Source of the DNA: Peribolospora baueri
Lineage: Eukaryota; Basidiomycota; Peribolosporomycetes; Peribolosporales; Peribolosporaceae
Direction of reading: 5' to 3'
Assembly: GCA_029717555.1 (NCBI GenBank)
Contig: JAMDHS010000024.1
Span: 186,001-250,000 of the forward strand
DNA: 64,000 bases
Part shown: piece by piece, positions 32,035 through 44,621 of the stretch
Numbering within the stretch: position 1 is the first letter of the stretch
How the letters are laid out: each line of letters starts with the position of its first letter
The notes under the pieces: generated by a model
The model's input: the letters and a program-made list of their open reading frames with translations, nothing else
Told to the model about the DNA's origin: nothing
Database searches by the model: none
Made by a program: the position numbers and the translations under genes

Positions 32035-35000
32035 TCACCAGATCCGAGACTGGTGGAGGTATAGAAAGAACGGGCGGGGGTCAGACCGACGGACGAAGGA
32101 CATGACAATGAATGATGTGGTGTGGGGAGAAATTGCCTCTGGACGATCTCGGTCGCAGTACCTACCTTGACCATGTCGTATCGACTGAGCTCCTCGAGCT
32201 TGACGCCGCCCTTGCTGGATGGAGGTGCGAGAGTGCCGAGGCCGCCCTTGCCCTTGCCCTTGCCTTTTCCGCCGTCCTCCTTCTCGATCAGCTTGAGAAG
32301 ATCGGCGTTGTATTGCTGGATGGGCGCGAGGGGGCGAGGCGAAAGCGAAGCGAAACGAAGAGGGGCCCGAGATCAGCCTACGCCTGCGGCTGGCGAGACG
32401 AGACGTAAAAGCACCGCCGGCATTCCGCACCTGCTCGTCCTTATCCACGCCAATCGGCGGCCTATCCCGATTGTTCAGCTGGTCCTCCAGCTCTCTCTCT
32501 TTCATGCTCGAATAGCGAGCCGAGGCAAAGCTGACGAGGTTCGTCCCGAGGATGAGCTTGAGAGCGATGAGTCTGAGCGCGGACGACGTAAAGGGGAGAT
32601 GAGGACCGGTCAGTCAGTCACGTCGAGGGAAAACCTCCCGGTTTCGCGGTGATTTGGACGAAAACGGTGGACGGAACGCGGCGTGGAGGACTCACAGAAA
32701 CCAGGCGATCAGTGCGATGAGCCCCCAAGTGGCGCCCTGAGCGACGCCCCTGACGACCCTGGCCGGAAGGCCATCGGTAGCGAGCGGGAGGCCGTGTATG
32801 CCGATCATGGCGATGCCGCCGCGGCGCACGTGGACGTGGTTCGTGTCGGGCACGGCGCACTCGTCGAGATGGGAGGTGTCGACGAGCATGTCGAAGACTT
32901 GCGAGGTGACTCGGATGAGAAGACATGCGAGGGGGAGAGCGGCAAAGCCGAGTCGGCGGGCGATGATGGGAGACTGGTCCACGAAGGTGTGCTAAAAGGG
33001 AACGGTCGGCTCGAATAAGTCATTCAGCCCAGGCCGATACCGCCCAAGTGGAGTGTGACCCGTCCATACCTTGCGATTGAGCGCCTGGCCAGGCACACCC
33101 AGGACGAGGTCTCGACAGAGCACGTCCATAAAGCGTCCGTAGACGGCGGGTCGAATGTGATTAAATTTGGTGATGAAGGCGTGCTTCAGCCAATCGACGA
33201 GCATCTCCGAAGCCATGACGATGAGGACGGGCTGCGAGACGAAAAACGCGTGGGTGTCAACAAATCAACGCGACCGCGACGACGACATACGATCGAGTCG
33301 CGAGCCGAAAAGCAACCGAGGTGAAGCCGGAGCTTACCGAAAAAATGGTCTCGAGGAGACTGAGAGAGGGTAGAAAGGTGAAAGACGTCGGCAAGGGACC
33401 TGAATCGGAGCCGCTGACCTCAACGAGGTTCCGGAAGCCGATGGCGGTGAGCATGAGGGCCAGCTGGAATCGCTCAACGATGTCTGTTCACGAGAGGGGG
33501 GAGCACAAAAATAAGAGTGAAGGAGGGCCCACGCAAAAGGACCGTCTTCTCTTCTTCTCATCCGCTCACCGGCACAAGTAAGTTGAAAAAGGTTCTCCTT
33601 TTCAAACTTCTTGAAAACGCTCCCTTTAATCTCGACAAACTGGTTGCTGATGAGCAACGTCAACAAAGCGTTATCGTACGAGTTGATGGCCACGTTGAGG
33701 GTTACGAGTTGATAAAAGAGGACGAAAGTGTGCGCCACTGCGGGTTGAAAACAAACACATGAGTGAAAAGATGTGAGCTTTCGCGTCGCGTCGTCGGAGC
33801 CACCCCCTCCGAAGATCAGGAAGAAGTGCCAAGGAGCGACTCACGGATGTAGGCCAAGCTGAGCAAGAAAAAGCCGAGCGGTCGGAGGTAAGGCTGCGAG
33901 CCGTCTCTTCGTCGGGCCAGAGTGACGCGGGAGAAGAGCGAGTCGAGGAGGTCTTGGCCGAACGAGCAGCACAAACGGTCGGCGATCTTGGAGAGGCCGG
34001 GAGCAAGAGGAACATCAGCACGAGAGAACGAGAAGTTAAAATCGTCTCAGAGGGAGGCCTCACCTCGAGGACGTTAAATATGACGTGCATCTTGATGATA
34101 TCCTGACCGCGCACGGAATGGTACATCTTGCTCGCATCCGTCACGCGGTGTAAGATGACGCAGGCCAGGACGACGAGGAGGCCTTTGAGCAGGTCGCACT
34201 TATGCGCCGAGTTGAGGAACCTGGGCGACCCACCGCAGGCGGATCGAGTGAGCGAAGGGGAAGGAGCCGTTGACGAGAGGGCGCCGCGCTCACCTTTTCT
34301 CCGCGCCGCGGACATTCCACCAAAAGTGGGTGACGAGTTTGTAAAAGGCTACGAAGAAGCGGAGGGGCAGGATGGTAAAAGTGTAGAGGAAGGAATCGAG
34401 ACAGACGACGAAGCCGAAGAGGATGATCTTGCGCCGAAAGAAGGGGACGTGGTGAATCTTTTTTATTTTCTGGTGGCTTCGATCGCCCGTCGCTCACCTT
34501 CTCGATGGCCGAGGGCACGTTGAGGAAATTGGTGACCCTCTCCCACTTCATCTCTTGGGTGCTATCAAAGTCGGTGGCGAGCACCTCTTCCTGAAGATAG
34601 TCCCACAGACTGAACGGGAGCGCCTTGAGGCTGACTTTGGCGATTCCATCGGCGGAGAGGTGGGTTAGGGCGTCCTTGTCGACAAAGGTGGTTGAAGATG
34701 CGGTGGTGGGGAAGGCGTCAGTGTCGGCGGCGGCGGTGGCGAGCGGAGAGGCGATGGGGGTGAAGCTGGGCTCGAGCAGAGACGGGCTCGGTGACCGGTC
34801 GGAGGTAGGAGAGGCGGGTTCGGAAGCGTACCTCTCGCGGTGCCGCTGGCTACCGTGGTCGGAGAGACGAACGGCGGACTGGCCGTCGTCTTCGCCTTCG
34901 TCGACATTGCCAAACTCGACAGCGGGACTGACGAGCGCCGCGTCATCATTCTCCTCGAGCGACACATGGCCGTTCACGCCTTGGTAGCTCGCAGGTCCGC

Positions 35001-35804
35001 GATCTTCTTTTTCTTCTTCATCCTCCTCCTCGTCGTCCAGAATGCCGTTTGCCATAGCCAATCGCTCCTCCACCTCCTCACGCTCGTACAAAAGCTGGCC
35101 GACGGACGAGACGCCATCGACCCTCGGTTCACCACCGTCTCTCCAGATCGCCTGGTCGGCGTCAACGTGCTCTTCTGCGGAAGACATCGACCTTTCCTCG
35201 CCCCTCCTCGTCGCCGTCGCGTGTTCGTCCGGCTCCTCCTCGTCCACCCATTCGTCGTCGTCCTCTCTGTGTACCGTCGTCGAGGCTCCGTTGGGCAAGT
35301 ACGATGATCCGCGACCAGGAATGGGAGAGCGGTGGTCATCATCGGTCTGGTCCGATGGGGTCGGAACGAGTTCTGGTCGGAACCGAGAGGAGGCGGAGGA
35401 AGAGGAGGGTGGTGGGGAAGGCGGGTGGGAGGACGGGAAGGCGGGCGACGGCAAGGGCAAAGCCGGTAATGGGAGACAAGCCGAGGACGGTCGAGGCTGG
35501 AGACGAGACGAGAGTGTGAGGAGGGCGGGAAGGAGAGGCGGTCAGTCGGTCGATCTGTCCATCCCGACCAATTCACCAACCCTTCATCCATTCGCCATCG
35601 ATCGCCTCCAGCCAGGCAGACGATGGATGTGGGGCGAGGGACCGGTCAGTCGGTCCCCAGGCAGCCGGCGGGCGGGCCGGTTCTCTCCGCTGAGTCGCTC
35701 ACCTCGGTGCTGGGGCCGTGCGGGAGCGCTTCGGCCGGCGGGGCGTCGTCGTGGTGTGCCGGGCGTTGGTCGGAAGCGTCGACGACGGTGGCCTGATTTT
35801 GCAT
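32035..35804 (-). CDS. EMP65: Tapt1/Emp65-family multi-spanning ER membrane protein
   Basis: Twelve exons: 35804-35703, 35496-34498, 34427-34294, 34220-34064, 33986-33845, 33737-33570, 33483-33419, 33231-33070, 32991-32696, 32572-32431, 32315-32166 and 32049-32035. They encode 843 residues. The first 330 residues are acidic, Ser-rich and probably cytosolic. The conserved core starts at LWDYLQEEVLATDFDSTQEM. It continues with LFGFVVCLDSFLYTFTILPL, KMYHSVRGQDIIKMHVIFNV, DRLCCSFGQDLLDSLF, AHTFVLFYQLVTLNVAINSY, ADIVERFQLALML and EMLVDWLKHAFITKFNHI. These are hallmark blocks of the family. A Gly/Lys repeat (GGKGKGKGKGG) precedes the 15-base last exon coding SRIW. Family members work in the ER (the yeast Emp65-Slp1 complex in protein quality control). 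The ATG exon was placed by splice sites and frame. Confidence 0.93.
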
Positions 35805-36925
35805 CGAGAAGGAGGACGACGAAGAGAGGGTCGAGTGCGTTCGTGTGTTCGGCTTGCCTTGGCTCGCCGTGGCTCGCCGCTCAGGGTCGGCCGATCATCG
35901 GATCGGACTGGGGCTGCGGCGAGTGGTGGGGAACGGGCTGGCGGTGGTGGTGGTCGTCTTCGTGTTCTGGAAGCGGGGATTGGGATGGAAGAAGGCGTAC
36001 GTACAGTAATTAGGTGCAGCCAGGGAAGACGCCGGCGAGGCGAGGCTTGTCGTGTACACAGTTGCTTGTCGATTGTCTCTTCGCCGGTCTCGGCGTCCTG
36101 CTCGAGCCAGTCTGAGTCCGAGTCCGAGCCCGAGCGCCAGGCCAGCCAGCCCGAGCGGGCCATCTGAAGTGGAAGATACGAAATCATTTTGAGTAAGACT
36201 GATTTGATCAATTCGAGGCAAGTCACGTGCCCGTGCAAACACCGCTCTCTGTCGGCCCGCTTAAAAGGGCGAGCCCGATGCCGCTTCGATCGGCCGGTGG
36301 GCCGGTCTGTGCGAGCTCGTCATCCTTATTTCTTCCTCTTCTTCCTCTTCTTCTCTTTCTTCTTCTTCTCCTCCTAACCCTCCCCCTTCGCGTCACCATC
36401 GCCGCCGTCCGCCATCCACGCCTCGCATGGCCAAGTGAACGAACGAGGAGGTCTGGGTGAGCAGCGCTGGCAGCCGGCTCGAGTTGCGTCGACCGCCGTT
36501 CTCCCGTCCGTCGTTCGTCGGTTTCCGTGTCCGTGTCCGTTCCTTGGCGCGTGCGCAATGCAGGTCGCATCTGATTGCCCCGCACTTCCGTCCCGATCCT
36601 ATCCCGTTACGCCCTTCGCCTTGCCTTGCCTTGACTTGGTTTGAATTGATCTCTGCGCCGACGACGACGACAACCACAACCACAACCACAACCACAACGA
36701 TCCTCGTCCACCGGCAACGCCTCGTCCAGCTCGCCGCGTCAAGTTCCTCCTCGCCCCCCGTTCCTTGATTCGATCGATCGAACGCCCGGACCCATCTCTC
36801 CTCCTCCTCCTCCTCCGGCCACCCTCGCCGGCCACCCGTCCGCTTCGCTTCCAGCCATCTTCGCCCCGATCATCCATTCATCCGTCTCAGACGCTCGCTC
36901 GCTCGCTCGTCGACGACGCTGACAG
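35805..36925. promoter_or_regulatory. Divergent promoter region, EMP65-like / ERT1-like
   Basis: 1,121 bases between opposite start codons. A CTT/CCT-rich pyrimidine tract spans about 36330-36376, and a CAACCA-type run spans 36670-36698. No coding sequence recognised. Confidence 0.6.
36670..36698. repeat. ACAACC hexanucleotide repeat
   Basis: About five tandem ACAACC units in the likely leader of the ERT1-like gene. Confidence 0.8.
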
Positions 36926-39900
36926 ATGTCCAACGACGCTTCGGCGGCGATCACCCAGACCCAGCTTGCTCACACCACAGCCCACATCGCCCGCCCTCGT
37001 CTGCTCTCTCCGCCCTGCTACGCCGGCCCCGTCTTCTCCCCCTCCCCCTCCACGCCTGCCCTCGACGCCAGCTCCCCCACCCGCACCGCGGAGACGATCG
37101 ACACATCTTCGCACTCGCCCCCCGAACAGCAGCAGCAGCAACATCAACAAGAAAAGGATCGAGAAGATCGACGGCAGTTACCGACGCACGTACGAATGCA
37201 GGCCGTCGTCGCCGGTCCGCCGAGCAACTTTGCCTCCATCGCCCCCAATATCGCTCGCTCGCCGTCAGCTTCCCACGCCGACTCCGCCGTCGTTGGCCTT
37301 GGGTCGACTTTTCACGAAGATTTTCTCAAGGACAGAAAAGGCGCATCAGCGGGAGGAGGAGCAATGGCCGACGGCTCTCCCCTCAAGGACAAGGCGCAGC
37401 GGAAGGGTAGCAACGCGTCCGCCCAGGACGGCTCGGACGCCGCGAGCGCCTCGGCGCCCAAGAGAAGAAAGGCCAACCGCGCTTGTGCGGCCTGTCAAAA
37501 GGCCCATTTGACTTGTGACGATGGTCGGTTTCGATCGGCACCGGGTACCGAAGCGCGGCCGTGGTCGATCGATTGCTTATGCGACTCCTCCCTCGCTTCG
37601 CACAGCTCGACCGTGTCGGCGCTGTGTCAAGAAGGGCATCGCCGATTCTTGTCATGACGGCGCTCGGAAAAAGGCCAAGTACCTACTGGACGACGAGGAG
37701 CTAGGTGCGTTCTCCCATCCCCATCGCATCCCCGCGACGCTCCCGCGCTGATCGTCTTATCTTCGCCCGTTTCCGCTCGGTCGCGCGCGTAGAGGCGCTG
37801 AAGAAAAACAAGGACAAGCCCAGGCATGAGATGGAGCGCACGCCGGTGTTGGTGGAGAGCATAGACGGACCCAATGGCACGGGAAGGAGCATGGGAGAAT
37901 ACCTTTCGAGTGAGCATGTCTCGTCTTTTCGTCTGCACGCTCCGTGTGCTGGCCTGTGGTTCACCTTTGTGCTCCCTCGCAGACACGGTCTTGGATCCCT
38001 CGAACGACCCCTTCCTCAACGCACCCTTCGACCCCATGCTCTCCTTCGGCTCCGAGGCCACCTCGCTCGAATACTCCATCCTCTCCTCCATGCTTAACGG
38101 CTCAGATCCGACATTACTCGGCGACTCACCCTCCAATATGGACGGCATCGGTGGTGGCGGTGGCGGTGGCGGTGGCGGCGGCGCGGCAGACTGGAACGGC
38201 ATGCTGAACGGGTCGTCGAGCGCGGCCGCCAATTCTTCTGCGTGGGCGCCGGCTTCTAGCGCCGGAGATGCACCCAGCGCGCGTCTGACGACGACGACGG
38301 TGGCGGCGGCGGCGGGGACGAGAGAGGCGACCGACGACATGAACGCCGCCGACGCCGGGCCGAGTTATTTTGGCTCTCCCTTCAGCCAATCAGCGCCGGC
38401 GCCCCAGCAATCACCACGACAACAGCCCGCCCAGGCGTCGGCGGCGGCGGTGGAGCAGCCCAACGCGCCTCCGAACATGTCCTTCCTCAACTTTTCGCCC
38501 ACCGTCTCCCCCGCCCCGTCACCATTTCCCACTCCAACCGGCGCCACCGCCCAGGCTCAGGCTCAGGCTCAAGCTCAGGCTCAGACCAACCCTACGGCCG
38601 CGGCTGCGCCACCGCAGTCGTCCCCGTCAGGAGACGCCGCGGCGACGGGCACCTCGTTCGACGCGTCGATGACGTCCAGACCGTCGACGGCCGCCGCCCC
38701 TGCGTCATCACGACCCATCACTGCGGGCGTCGCCGGTGGCCGGCCTGGTGTGTCCAACAACAGCATCACCCGACCGGCCCAAGCATCGCCCACCACCTCG
38801 ACCGCCCTAGCCCTAGCCCCGCGACAAGCGCAACAACAGCAACAGCAACAGCAACAACAGCAGAAGCAGCAAAAGCTGGCCGCGCAGCAACAAGAGCAGC
38901 AACGCGCTTTGGCAGCTCATGAGGCCGCTCAGCAGAGGGCTTGGGCGGAGAGGGTGAAGGCGGTGTACGAGAAGCCGACGAAGCCTTATCGATATACGGA
39001 GGGCTACCATTTCTTGATCAAGCACGTCACCGAGAGGTGCGTCTCGGGGCGGCCCGACGGGTTCTTTCCTCTCACTTTTTTTTTTTCGCTCACCGATCTT
39101 TCTTATCCTTCCCCCGGGACCGAACCAATCAGCTTCGAGAAGAACGACATCCTGCGCATCGTCCGCGCGCTAGCAATCGTCCGACCTTCGCTGATCGCCT
39201 TGCAGATGCCGCTGACGGAGGAGGACGAGGTGTTTGTGGAAAAGTGCTTCCAGAGGACGCTCCTCGTGAGTGTGCCTGCCTGTCCCTGGGCTTTGTACAC
39301 CGGAGACCGACGGCCGGCCAGGCTTTTCTTCTTTCTTTCTTTGCGCTTGCCCTTGCCATCCACTGACCACGCCGCCGAAACCTCCCTCGCTCGCTCGCTC
39401 GCTCGGGCCGGGTGATGGCTTCAGGAATTCGAAAAACTCATCTCCTTCTCCGGTACGCCCACCGTCGTGTGGCGACGGACGTGCGAGGTGTGCGTCGTGG
39501 GCGCCGAGTTTAGCTTGTTGACCCAGTGGTCCAAGGAAGAGCTGCTTGGCAAGAAGACGTTTATCTACGAGGTAAGTCGGCCCTTTTCATCACGTTTCTC
39601 CTTCCCTTCGAGCCGACTTGGCCAAAGTTAATCACCGCCTCGCTCGCCTCACCGCAGCTCTTCGACAACGCGTCGACGGTGGACTACTTTGAAAAGTTTG
39701 CGATGCACGCATTCGAAAACACGTCCCAATCGGTGACCATGACGTGCGTGCTCATCACGCCCACCGGAAGGCCTGTCCCTTGCTCCTTCTGCTTCACCAT
39801 CAAGAGGGACGTGTTTGACATTCCTAGCTTGATAGTCGGCAACGTGAGTCCTGCTTTTCTTCCTTCCTTTCGTCTCGAAGCGGCAACTGAACGCGGGCGA

Positions 39901-39953
39901 GCTCGCGCTTTCTTTTCGCCTTTTTCCTTCAGTTCCTTCCCATCCTAAGCTAG
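36926..39953 (+). CDS. ERT1: Zn2Cys6 transcription activator of gluconeogenesis, AcuK/ERT1 type, with PAS-like domain
   Basis: Eight exons, 36926-37523, 37606-37704, 37793-37909, 37983-39036, 39133-39265, 39425-39571, 39658-39843 and 39933-39953, give 784 residues. The zinc cluster spans about 184-215: [15 protein letters not shown] then [16 protein letters not shown], followed by [17 protein letters not shown], the AcuK/ERT1 signature. A phase-1 intron splits the cluster just before the RPC motif. The middle holds glycine, Ala-Gln and long glutamine runs (about 554-585). The C-terminal third ([48 protein letters not shown]) is the PAS-like region. The last exon is 21 bases and completes IVGNFLPILS. 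In Aspergillus, AcuK works with AcuM to induce gluconeogenic genes; here the AcuM-type partner is about 7 kb away. Confidence 0.92.
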
Positions 39954-40533
39954 CCCGACGCATCCAGCATACACGTAACCGACTTTGTACTGCATTTCCT
40001 CCCCTTTTTATTTTTTTGTCTCGCTCCTCGCTTGCTCGTTCTTGTGTCATGTCGGTCGGATGTCATACAATGTGGATCGGGTATCTCTATCTAACCAGAA
40101 GTCGGCATCGGAGATCCAAGCAGATGCTTTCCTTCTTGGTCCTCCTCTGGCCGCAGTCGAAGCGGACAACGGTTCGCTTTGGCCGGCGCTGGTGGGTTGC
40201 GCGTCACTCATGATGACCACCGACGACATCGGCCGTCTAGCGGGATCGTCAAACTGCGTTGCGAAGGATGATGCAAACAGCGAGAGACGGTTACAGGAGG
40301 GAGACTCGTTCACGTTTCAATGTTCACTGACGCGCGAGAGGCAACCTCCCCCATCTCGCTCTTACTAACGCACCTCGCCGGGTCGTCGAGATTACTCACG
40401 CCTTTCGCCACATAACGTCGTCATCCACTATTTCTATTTCCTCTCACTCCCTTCTCCCAAGCCCGTTCTCCTCTTCTCATCCTTCATCGTCGTTTCACCT
40501 CTCCCCGGCAAAGACACGGTACGAACACGCGCG
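39954..40533. other. Intergenic region, ERT1-like to formate dehydrogenase
   Basis: 580 bases with the ERT1-like 3' end and the FDH promoter and leader; the last 150 bases are CT-rich. No gene seen. Confidence 0.5.
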
Positions 40534-42172
40534 ATGGCGGCTCCCAAGTACAAGGTTTTGATGGTCCTCTACAAGGGCGGCGACTTCGCCAAGTGAGCCA
40601 GCCGCCGCTTGGAGCGACCGCCACACCCGGAATCCCCTGTCTCGAGAGAGTACCGCTGACACCCTCTGCCGCATTCGTTCGCGAGCCGTCCAGGGAGCAG
40701 CCCAAACTCCTTGGCACCGTCGAGAACGCGCTCGGCATTGGCGAGGAGCTGCGCAAGCAGGGCCATGACGTCGTCATCACGGATGACAAGGAAGGTCCCA
40801 ACTCGGTGTTTAGGAGAGAGGTCGTCGATTCCGGTCCGTTTTCGTCCATCCTTCCTGCGCCCTGCCCTCGCCCACATCTCTTATCGCCGCCAGGTCGCTG
40901 AGCGTCTCCTGTCATGTCCCTCTCCCACAGATGTCGTCATCACCACCCCCTTCCATCCTGCCTACATCTCCGGCGAGGTGATACAGACGGCCAAGAAGCT
41001 CAAAATTTGCATCACAGCGGGGGTAGGAAGTGACCATGTAGACCTCAAGGCAGCCAGCGAGAAAAAGATCATCGTTGCCGAGGTCACCGGCAGCAATGTG
41101 ACGTGAGGATGCGGGCACAAGACCTCAATGATCGCCGCTTGGCTCGCAGTCGTATTTAATGTCTTTTTTTTGCTGTTCACGTCTGCATTTCGCATGCAGG
41201 TCTGTCGCAGAGCATGAGGTCATGAGCATGCTGCTCCTCGTCCGCAACTACAACCCTGCCCATGAGCAGATAGAGAAGGGAGGCTGGGATGTGGCCGAAA
41301 TCACCCGTGATGCTGTAAATCTCTCTTTGTCCTTCTGACTGCGTGTCCTTCTGACTGCCTCAACCCGTCATGACGTCTTACATCGCTTGTTGCCATCCCC
41401 CATGTCCTTCCTCTGCGCTCCCCACAGTATGATCTCGAAAACAAGGTCGTGGGCACGCTGGGAGCGGGTCGCATTGGCTACCGTGTGCTGGAGCGTCTGC
41501 AAAATTGGGGATGCAAGGAGCTGCTCTACTACGAGAGGCATGCCCTTAGTCCCGAGGCTGAGAAGAAAGTCGGCGCTCGCCATGCCAGCTCGGTCGAGGA
41601 GTTACTCCAACAGGTCGACGTGCTCACCATCAATGTAAGCTCCTCCTTAGCTTCTGTGCTCGCTGTCAGGCCAGGAACGCTTTTACACACCGGGGTGGAG
41701 GGAGGGAGCGTGGGGAGCAGACCAAACCCAGGCTTAACTGACTCACTCGCTTCCACACCCGTCCAGGTCCCATTGTATGATTCGACCGTGGGAATGATCA
41801 ATGAGAGCAGCTTGAAGCTCATGAAGAAAGGCTCTTGGATTGTCAACTGCGCCCGTGGACCGATTTGTGACCGGGATGCGATCGCCAAAGCACTCGAGTC
41901 GGGCCAACTTGCAGGCTACGCTGGAGACGTCTGGGACGTCCAGCCAGCGCCGAAGGACCACGTTTGGCGCACGATGAAGAATCCACACGGTGGCGGCAAT
42001 GGCATGGTGCCACACTACTCTGGCAGCACTCTCGATGCCCAGCAGAGGTACGCTTCTGGCACAAAGGACATTTTGCTCAGGTTCATGAAGGGAGAGCCGC
42101 AGAAGTGAGTCCATGCCGCTCCCATCTGTGTAGAAGCGACGCCAGACACGCAGAACCGAATTGACCCACTCG

Positions 42173-42204
<32 letters not shown>

Positions 42205-42298
42205 TTTTACAACCTCCCTGTCCATGATTCACAGTCCTGATAATCTCATCTGCGCCGATGGCAAGATCGTCAGCCACTCGTACGGCGGTGGCAATTGA
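40534..42298 (+). CDS. FDH1: NAD-dependent formate dehydrogenase
   Basis: Seven exons, 40534-40592, 40694-40833, 40931-41102, 41200-41314, 41428-41634, 41767-42104 and 42235-42298, give 364 residues, the usual size. The enzyme oxidises formate to CO2 with NAD and detoxifies or recovers one-carbon units. Landmarks are [10 protein letters not shown], the formate-site [36 protein letters not shown], and the Rossmann motif [18 protein letters not shown] (about 168-185). The catalytic region follows: [16 protein letters not shown] with the active Arg, and [12 protein letters not shown] with the catalytic His near 296. There is no peroxisomal C-terminal tripeptide or presequence, so it should be cytosolic. 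The second intron has a weak GTCCGT donor fixed by frame. The last intron contains a T29 run. Confidence 0.97.
42173..42201. repeat. T29 homopolymer in the last FDH intron
   Basis: Twenty-nine uninterrupted T about 30 bases before the last 3' splice site of the formate dehydrogenase gene; it acts as or next to the polypyrimidine tract. Confidence 0.9.
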
Positions 42299-42629
42299 AA
42301 GCGGCGACGTGCCATCTCGTGGCCACGACAAAGCGCGTTTCCCCTCTTTCGAATGTGAATGGGGGCATACGTATCTATCGGATCGATAGAACGATGCCGA
42401 CGAATCACCGAAATATGCGCATCGCGTCTGCATAGAACTCGCGTCCACATAGCGAGCACCGTGAAAAAGCCCGAGCGAGATGCGTACTTCGGCCGCGAGC
42501 GATCCCTTGCGGTCAGACGTGCCCGAAGGCGCGGTTGATCGAAGCGCCTTTGCGGAACTGCGCCGACCATCTCTATCTGCACAAAGTTTGCGATCGATGA
42601 TCCGGGTCAATTAAATAGCTGACATGACG
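42299..42629. other. Convergent intergenic region, FDH / peroxin
   Basis: 331 bases holding both 3' ends. TTAAATA-type sequence at about 42611 could belong to the FDH polyadenylation region. No gene seen. Confidence 0.5.
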
Positions 42630-44621
42630 TCATGTCGTCCCACACCCTTGTTCGCCGTCCTGATCGCTGCCGTCGACCCGGACCGCTCGCCGGAGCCACC
42701 GCCGCCTTCGCGTCTCCGCCCTCGGTGCGGGTCCAGCAGAGGAAGAATCGACCGGTGTGTCCTCGCTGGTGGAAGAGAGTGGGAGCGATGGATGTCCCGG
42801 ATGTCCGTAGGGATACGGTGCCGGACGCTGCCAGGACGAGTCTGTGTACACGAAACCTTCTGGTAAACCCAGAAAGGGCAGGCCAACACAAGCACGTCAG
42901 AAAGAAGGTGCACCGTGGATGAATGGAACGGGCTAGAGAAGTCAAAAGAGAGGTCAGATCACCCACCTTTGTCGGCGCCCACGGCGCTCCATTCTCCTGT
43001 CCAGTCGATCCGCCAACTATCGCCTTCGACCCACTCCCATCCCGGTTCGAGCTTGAGCGCCACGTGCCTGCTTTGAATGTGCGCCGGTCCAGAGAACGTA
43101 GCAGAACGGGGCGAACGTGGAAAAGCAAACAGGGCGAAGCCAAATGGGGTCAGAGGTCCGACGAAGAAGTGTCAGGAAAGGACGGGAACAAGGGAAGACA
43201 CACGAGATGCTAATGTTCCAGCCTTCGACCTCGACATCGTCCGCCCAACCATCCGAACCTCGAGTCCAGGCCTAGAGAACGTGAGCCAAGGGGGCGACAA
43301 TCATTCAGTACGTAGCGAAGTGACCATCGAGACGATCAGAAAACGTACCTTTCGATCACCCATGATGAGGTTGTGTCCACTCCAATTGCCATTTGCGTCC
43401 TCCTTGCCACCCTTTTTGGGTGTCGATGATTCGGCGGGTCTCCTCCCATCGTCCCTCCACCTCTCGTTCTCGAACGCCTCCACATCCCTCCACCCGCGCT
43501 CCCACAACCCATCCTCCAACGCGTCCTCCTCCACCCACCTCCGCAACCTAGCCGCATGCTGACGCAAGCGCCACTTTTGCTCCAGGCCGTGCTCCTTCGT
43601 CGTCTTCCGCAGCGACGCAAATAGAGGTCCCGCCCAGGGATGGTTGGCCAGCAGAGCGGCCTCTCCACCTATCAGAAAGAGTGGACGCAGAGGGATGAGG
43701 GGCAGGATGGGAATGAAGAGGACGATGGAGAGAAGCGCGACCTGCAAGATGATAAGCGAGCGGGTGTAGGAGGACCAGTTAAGGTAAGGCACCAGAGTTG
43801 CCACGGCGTCATAGCCGTCGGTGACCATTTTCATCATGCTGTAAGCCAGAAAGAACAAGAATCGGTCAAAACCCTATGCATACGGGCGAGCTAAATGAGA
43901 GGCGAAGGTAGCGAAAGATACGCGATACGCACTTCTGGATGTTCCTCAAGTTTTCCAGGTCTGCAAGCATCATCATGATCACGTCCCATCAGCGCGAAAT
44001 TCGCCCTAGCATACCAAGACTGAAATATCACCCACAATCCACGCTGCCTTCCCGCGGTGGCTCAGCGGTGACAGGCGGTCTAGCCTTGCCGTTGGTAAAA
44101 GTGTCAGTGGGATCATCCAACGCGCGATCTACGGCCTTCCAAGGCGGGGTGTTGGTAGGCGTGGGATAGCGCGTCTCGTGTGTGCGGGCCAAAATGACAA
44201 CAAGCAACATCGAGGGCGCAAGGAGAAGGAGTCGAGGATAGAGGCCTTTGAGAACAGGTAGATAAAGCGGGATGGGAAATTCGCTTCAATCTCTCTATCG
44301 AACGGAACGCGCGGGTCCCAGGGCGAGCCCCAGCCACTCACATACCACTGCCCAAATTCCCATCCACGCCGCCGTCTCCTTCTGATTCTCCCATCGAAGG
44401 ACTTTTTCGACTCCATCCTGAAACCAAAAGATGGGACCGCTCTTCTGCACGAACGCCCGAAAGTTCTTCGTCGTGGCGGGAAGGGAAAGAGGTTCTTTGG
44501 ATGACTGAAGCGAGGGACGGGCGGGGACGTTGGCGGGCAGGGAGAGAAGAGAAGAGAGGGCAATGTCGGAAAGATAGGAGGCGGGCCCTCTGGCCTTTGA
44601 GGGCTTTTCTGACGCTACCAT
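42630..44621 (-). CDS. Peroxisomal membrane peroxin with Pex24p and dysferlin domains (Pex23/Pex30 group)
   Basis: Seven exons, 44621-44342, 44245-44036, 43960-43933, 43838-43349, 43271-43204, 43070-42967 and 42859-42630, give 469 residues. The N-terminal membrane part has SLLSLPANVPARPSLQ, TTKNFRAFVQKSGPIFWF, LYPRLLLLAPSMLLVVILA, VDYLENLRNIQNMMKMVTD, and two long hydrophobic stretches (IILQVALLSIVLFIPILPLI). The dysferlin N-part begins at DVEAFENERW. The C-part is clear: LEPGWEWVEGDSWRIDWTG and GFVYTDSSWQRP followed by TRRRRWLRRAV. Proteins of this architecture regulate peroxisome number and ER-peroxisome contacts. One exon has only 28 bases. I do not choose between Pex23, 24, 28-32 orthologs. 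The start is the first ATG of the frame. Confidence 0.9.

Noticed and set aside
35441-35460. Start of the EMP65-like protein within the large second exon
   Set aside because: No ATG is present there; a spliced ATG exon at 35804-35703 with good GT-AG sites keeps frame and is preferred.
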